NCBI GenBank assembly: GCA_036259475.1
Contig: DATABS010000063.1
Span: 1-7,976 of the forward strand
Length of the DNA stretch: 7,976 nt
Direction: 5' to 3'
DNA from: ZC4RG17 sp036259475
GTDB taxonomy: Bacteria > Actinomycetota > Acidimicrobiia > Spongiisociales > ZC4RG35
Shown: positions 6,213 to 7,976 of the stretch, in pieces
Layout: every line of letters starts with the position of its first letter
Numbering within the stretch: position 1 is the stretch's first letter
Position numbers and translations under genes: made by a program
The notes under the pieces: model-generated
What the model was told of the DNA's origin: nothing
Database searches by the model: none
Seen by the model: the letters and a program-made list of their open reading frames with translations, nothing else

Positions 6213-7064
6213 ATGAACAACCTCAAGACGGTAGCCCTCCTGGCATTCCTCTCCGCCCTGGTCTGGGGCGTCGCCTACACCTGGGGAGGGGCGAACGGGT
6301 TCTGGATCGGCCTGGTACTGGCCGTCGGCATCAACTTCGTTGCGTACTTCTTCTCGGACAAGATGGCCCTGGCCGCCGCTCGAGCGAAGCCGGTCGAAGA
6401 GCATGAGCTTCCTGCCGTCTACTCCATCGTCCGCAACCTGACGCACCGGGCCGAGATGCCCATGCCCCGCATCTACATCATCGACTCGCCTCAACCCAAC
6501 GCCTTCGCCACCGGACGCAATCCCGACCACGCCGCAGTGGCGGTCACGACCGGCATCCTCCAGGCCCTGACGACCGACGAGCTGGAAGGAGTGCTGGGCC
6601 ATGAGCTCTCCCACGTCAAGAACCGTGACATCTTGATCAGCTCGGTGGCGGCGATGCTGGCAGCCGCGCTGTCCATCTTCGCCCGCATGGCGTTCTGGTT
6701 CGGGGGTGGGGGACGGGACCGCAACAATCCCCTCGGGGCGATTGCTGGAATCGTGGCAATCCTCGTCGCACCGATCGCCGCGGTCCTGATCCGGATGGCC
6801 ATTTCCCGCACCCGCGAGTACCAGGCCGACGCTTCAGGCGCCGAGATGACGGGCCGGCCGCTGATGCTCGCCTCCGCCCTCCAGAAGATCGCGGCGGGCG
6901 CCGCCCGACGACCCATGAACGTCAATCCGGCGGTGAGCCAGCTCTTCATCGAGAACCCGCTCAAAGGGGTCCGCGGCGGGAATCTCATGAAGCTGTTTTC
7001 GACCCATCCTCCGATGGAGGACCGGGTCCGACGCCTCCATGAGATGGCGTCGGGCGTTCGGTGA
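6213..7064 (+). CDS. htpX: Membrane zinc metalloprotease HtpX (M48)
   Basis: HtpX is an M48 metalloprotease of the cytoplasmic membrane that degrades damaged or misassembled membrane proteins. The 283-residue length is normal. The zinc site is plain: HELSH (130-134) gives His130, catalytic Glu131 and His134, and Glu202 in SRTREYQAD is the third ligand. Membrane segments lie near residues 4-24, 30-48, 140-162 and 177-197, with the active site on the cytoplasmic side as in the family. NPNAF-type motif QPNAFATG (94-101) and the C-terminal FSTHPPMEDRVRRL (262-275) are also typical. The ATG at 6213 is supported by the homologous N-terminus MNNLKT and by the -10 element 9 nt upstream. Its last 4 bases overlap the start of a small membrane protein gene. 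E. coli htpX is under heat-shock/Cpx control; no such element is recognisable here. Confidence 0.96.
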   Translation: MNNLKTVALLAFLSALVWGVAYTWGGANGFWIGLVLAVGINFVAYFFSDKMALAAARAKPVEEHELPAVYSIVRNLTHRAEMPMPRIYIIDSPQPNAFATGRNPDHAAVAVTTGILQALTTDELEGVLGHELSHVKNRDILISSVAAMLAAALSIFARMAFWFGGGGRDRNNPLGAIAGIVAILVAPIAAVLIRMAISRTREYQADASGAEMTGRPLMLASALQKIAAGAARRPMNVNPAVSQLFIENPLKGVRGGNLMKLFSTHPPMEDRVRRLHEMASGVR

Positions 7065-7378
7065 CCCTCGACACCACCGTATCGACCGTAGTCGTCGCCG
7101 TCCTCGTCGTCCTCGTCAGCCTCTGGGGCATCTGGTTCTCGCGCCGCTCAGCGCAGCGGGGTCCCGCTTGGGCTCTGGCCCAACTCGAGCGCTGGCGTCC
7201 GGCCCCGTGGGTGGCGGCTCTTCTCGGCGGGGTGGCTCTCGTCGTAGTCGACCCGGTCTGGCTGGGCGTCGCCATCCTCTACGTGGCAGCGGTGACAGGT
7301 TGGCTGACCCGAACGGTACGGCTGCGGCTCGACTCGTTCCGCCGCTCATACGGCGAGTTCGACCCGCCACCGGCTTGA
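7061..7378 (+). CDS. Small membrane protein translationally coupled to htpX
   Basis: I do not recognise this 105-residue protein. It begins with GTG overlapping the htpX stop as GTGA, a 4-base overlap that implies translational coupling. Hydrophobic segments lie near residues 6-25 and 48-64, with a third at about 66-85. Between the first two is a basic, tryptophan-containing loop with SRRSAQRG (27-34) and LERWRPAPW (42-50). The tail is basic, then ends EFDPPPA. High GC content, C/G-ending codons and the tight overlap argue that it is real although short and without a known family. A partner or accessory protein for HtpX is possible, but that rests only on position. No Shine-Dalgarno site is needed if ribosomes reinitiate. 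Confidence 0.72.
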   Translation: MTLDTTVSTVVVAVLVVLVSLWGIWFSRRSAQRGPAWALAQLERWRPAPWVAALLGGVALVVVDPVWLGVAILYVAAVTGWLTRTVRLRLDSFRRSYGEFDPPPA

Positions 7379-7386
7379 CGGCGGCC

Positions 7387-7415
7387 TTGGGCCTGAACCG
7401 GTGAATCACTAGAAT
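7387..7415 (+). promoter_or_regulatory. Candidate promoter of the tRNA-tuf transcription unit
   Basis: TTGGGC (7387-7392), a 17-bp spacer and TAGAAT (7410-7415). The -10 hexamer is identical to that of the WYL gene. Transcription would start near 7422, about 34 nt before tRNA-Tyr. The element begins 9 bp after the stop of the small membrane protein gene. Confidence 0.6.
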
Positions 7416-7426
7416 CGGCTTTCCAC

Positions 7427-7447
7427 CGCGCGCTCTTTCGGCGCGCG
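7427..7447 (+). promoter_or_regulatory. GC hairpin in the leader before tRNA-Tyr
   Basis: CGCGCGC (7427-7433) and GCGCGCG (7441-7447) form a perfect 7-bp stem around the loop TCTTTCG. It lies between the predicted transcription start and the first tRNA, 8 nt before the mature 5' end, and could mark the leader for ribonuclease processing. It lacks the T-tract of a terminator (TTGCGTGT follows). Confidence 0.45.
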
Positions 7448-7455
7448 TTGCGTGT

Positions 7456-7537
7456 GCCGGGATACCCAAGCGGACAAAGGGAGCAGACTGTAAATCTGCC
7501 GGCTCAGCCTTCGGAGGTTCGAATCCTTCTCCCGGCA
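7456..7537 (+). tRNA. tRNA-Tyr (anticodon GTA)
   Basis: A class II tRNA of 82 bases. The acceptor GCCGGGA pairs with TCCCGGC (7530-7536), with discriminator A7537. The anticodon stem GCAGA/TCTGC encloses the loop CTGTAAA, with GTA at 7490-7492. A long variable arm (CGGCTCAGCCTTC) and a T arm GGAGG-TTCGAAT-CCTTC follow. CGA follows instead of CCA, so the CCA end must be added by the nucleotidyltransferase. Confidence 0.97.
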
Positions 7538-7545
7538 CGATCGCG

Positions 7546-7571
7546 GTGGCCCTCAGCCCAAACCAGGCCAC
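7546..7571 (+). repeat. Inverted repeat in the tRNA-Tyr/tRNA-Thr spacer
   Basis: GTGGCC (7546-7551) and GGCCAC (7566-7571) pair across a 14-base loop. It may be a processing hairpin in the primary transcript. The 59-bp spacer holds no gene. Confidence 0.35.
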
Positions 7572-7596
7572 TATCCTGCGACCGACAATCCGAAAT

Positions 7597-7668
7597 GCCC
7601 CCTTAGCTCAGTGGCAGAGCACTTCCATGGTAAGGAAGGGGTCCGGGGTTCAAATCCCCGAGGGGGCT
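7597..7668 (+). tRNA. tRNA-Thr (anticodon GGT)
   Basis: A 72-base tRNA. Acceptor GCCCCCT pairs with AGGGGGC (7661-7667), with discriminator T7668. D stem GCTC/GAGC, anticodon stem CTTCC/GGAAG around ATGGTAA with GGT at 7629-7631, and T arm CGGGG-TTCAAAT-CCCCG. No CCA is encoded. It reads ACC and ACU; yet all six Thr codons in the visible part of the following tuf are ACG, which this tRNA would not read by standard wobble. Confidence 0.97.
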
Positions 7669-7673
7669 CTGTT

Positions 7674-7704
7674 CCGGTGGCCGACCGACGGTCGCGGTCG
7701 CCGG
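7674..7704 (+). repeat. GC-rich inverted repeats in the tRNA-Thr/tRNA-Met spacer
   Basis: CGACCG (7682-7687) can pair with CGGTCG at 7695-7700, or with a second copy at 7689-7694, flanked by CCGG at 7674-7677 and 7701-7704. A bulged hairpin is likely in the transcript, probably a processing structure. There is no T-tract, so termination before tRNA-Met and tuf is unlikely. Confidence 0.35.
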
Positions 7705-7725
7705 ACCGGCGCCGAGGGCGCACGA

Positions 7726-7799
7726 GGCGGCGTAGCTCAGTTGGTGAGAGCGCTCGACTCATAATCGAGAGGTCGGCAGTTCGAGTCTGCCCGCCGCTA
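7726..7799 (+). tRNA. tRNA-Met, elongator (anticodon CAT)
   Basis: A 74-base tRNA. Acceptor GGCGGCG pairs with CGCCGCT (7792-7798) through a G1-U72 wobble known in actinobacterial elongator tRNA-Met, with discriminator A7799. The anticodon stem CTCGA/TCGAG encloses CTCATAA, with CAT at 7760-7762. The stem lacks the three G-C pairs of the initiator, so it is not tRNA-fMet. A lysidine-type tRNA-Ile is the remaining alternative, less likely. No CCA is encoded. Confidence 0.9.
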
Positions 7800-7800
7800 C

Positions 7801-7813
7801 GACGGCGACCGTC
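7801..7813 (+). repeat. Short palindrome between tRNA-Met and tuf
   Basis: GACGG-CGA-CCGTC is a perfect 5-bp stem with a 3-base loop, starting 2 nt after the tRNA. It could guide 3' processing of tRNA-Met in a transcript that continues into tuf. It is too short and lacks the T-tract for a terminator. Confidence 0.35.
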
Positions 7814-7821
7814 GCAGTCAC

Positions 7822-7827
7822 AAGGAG
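7822..7827 (+). promoter_or_regulatory. Shine-Dalgarno site of tuf
   Basis: AAGGAG lies 8 nt before the tuf ATG at 7836, a strong site as expected for one of the most expressed proteins of the cell. Confidence 0.85.
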
Positions 7828-7835
7828 ACGCGGAA

Positions 7836-7976
7836 ATGGGTAAGCAGAAGTTTGATCGGTCTAAGCCGCATGTGAATGTGGGGACGATGGGTCATATTGA
7901 TCATGGGAAGACGACGTTGACGGCGGCGATTACGCGGGTGTTGGCGGAGCGTGTTGGGGGGGCGAACACGGCGTGG
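7836..7976 (+). CDS. tuf: Elongation factor Tu, N-terminal part (runs off the window)
   Basis: EF-Tu carries aminoacyl-tRNA to the ribosome as a GTP complex. Only the first 47 of roughly 395-400 codons are inside the window. The protein starts MGKQKFDRSKPHVNVGTMGH; the P-loop GHIDHGKT spans residues 19-26 and is followed by TLTAAITRVLAE (27-38). The GHIDHGK form is common in Actinobacteria. The gene follows three tRNAs with no visible terminator and a strong ribosome site, so it probably belongs to the tRNA transcription unit; this may be one of two tuf copies, the other lying behind fusA. Codon use is very unlike the neighbours: third positions are 32 G, 14 T, 1 C and 0 A, with CAT, GAT, AAT and TTT where nearby genes mostly prefer C-ending codons. 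Confidence 0.95.
   Translation, partial: MGKQKFDRSKPHVNVGTMGHIDHGKTTLTAAITRVLAERVGGANTAW

Noticed and set aside
5954..6226. A 90-residue minus-strand open frame covering the gap before htpX
   Set aside because: It overlaps the lipoprotein gene and the htpX start, has no ribosome site and no recognisable domain; the gap is better read as non-coding.
7456..7799. tRNA genes as integration sites of a prophage or island
   Set aside because: No integrase, no duplicated tRNA 3' end and no foreign gene block is in the window; the tRNAs run into tuf as a normal housekeeping cluster.
1..7976. CRISPR array, defence island, toxin-antitoxin pair or biosynthetic cluster
   Set aside because: No spaced direct repeats and no matching genes were seen. 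All larger genes have ordinary chromosomal assignments, so I do not claim a new multi-gene system.

Overview
The window is GC-rich, gene-dense bacterial DNA read as chromosomal housekeeping sequence from an actinomycete-like organism (Actinomycetota). The reasons are: a daunorubicin-resistance-type (DrrA/DrrB) ABC exporter beside a WYL regulator, two genes whose ATG sits 9-10 nt after a -10 element (leaderless geometry, common in that phylum), tRNA genes without an encoded CCA end, and an EF-Tu P-loop of the GHIDHGKT form. A lineage near Acidimicrobiia is possible, but I cannot show it from the sequence.

Layout. Positions 1-32 are a perfect 14-bp inverted repeat lying just downstream of a minus-strand pair: an ABC-2 permease (71-877) and its ATPase (877-1872), which share one base as TGATG. 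A 154-bp intergenic region with a cluster of TCGA half-sites separates this exporter from a divergent WYL regulator (2027-2995, +). The regulator converges, with a 5-bp gap, on glycogen synthase glgA (about 4482-3001, -). From a very short divergent intergenic region starts a MidA/NDUFAF7-type methyltransferase (4529-5599, +), followed 4 nt later by a small Thr/Pro-rich lipoprotein (5604-6053, +). After a 159-bp gap without a gene comes the zinc metalloprotease htpX (6213-7064, +), overlapping by 4 nt a small unrecognised membrane protein (7061-7378, +). The right end is a stable-RNA/translation cluster: promoter, tRNA-Tyr(GTA), tRNA-Thr(GGT), tRNA-Met(CAT), then the first 47 codons of tuf (EF-Tu), which runs off the window.

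How the genes relate. The ATPase and permease form one exporter, and the divergent WYL protein is the obvious candidate regulator. MidA and the lipoprotein look co-transcribed, as do HtpX and the small membrane protein. The tRNAs and tuf look like one transcription unit, comparable in design to the E. coli tRNA-tufB operon.

I found no CRISPR array, insertion sequence, prophage, toxin-antitoxin pair or defence system. Every gap is under 300 bp. The most notable signals are the tuf codon usage (third position almost only G or T, against C/G in its neighbours), the operator-like cluster at 1950-1983, and the repeated leaderless promoter geometry. I do not see a convincing new multi-gene system.
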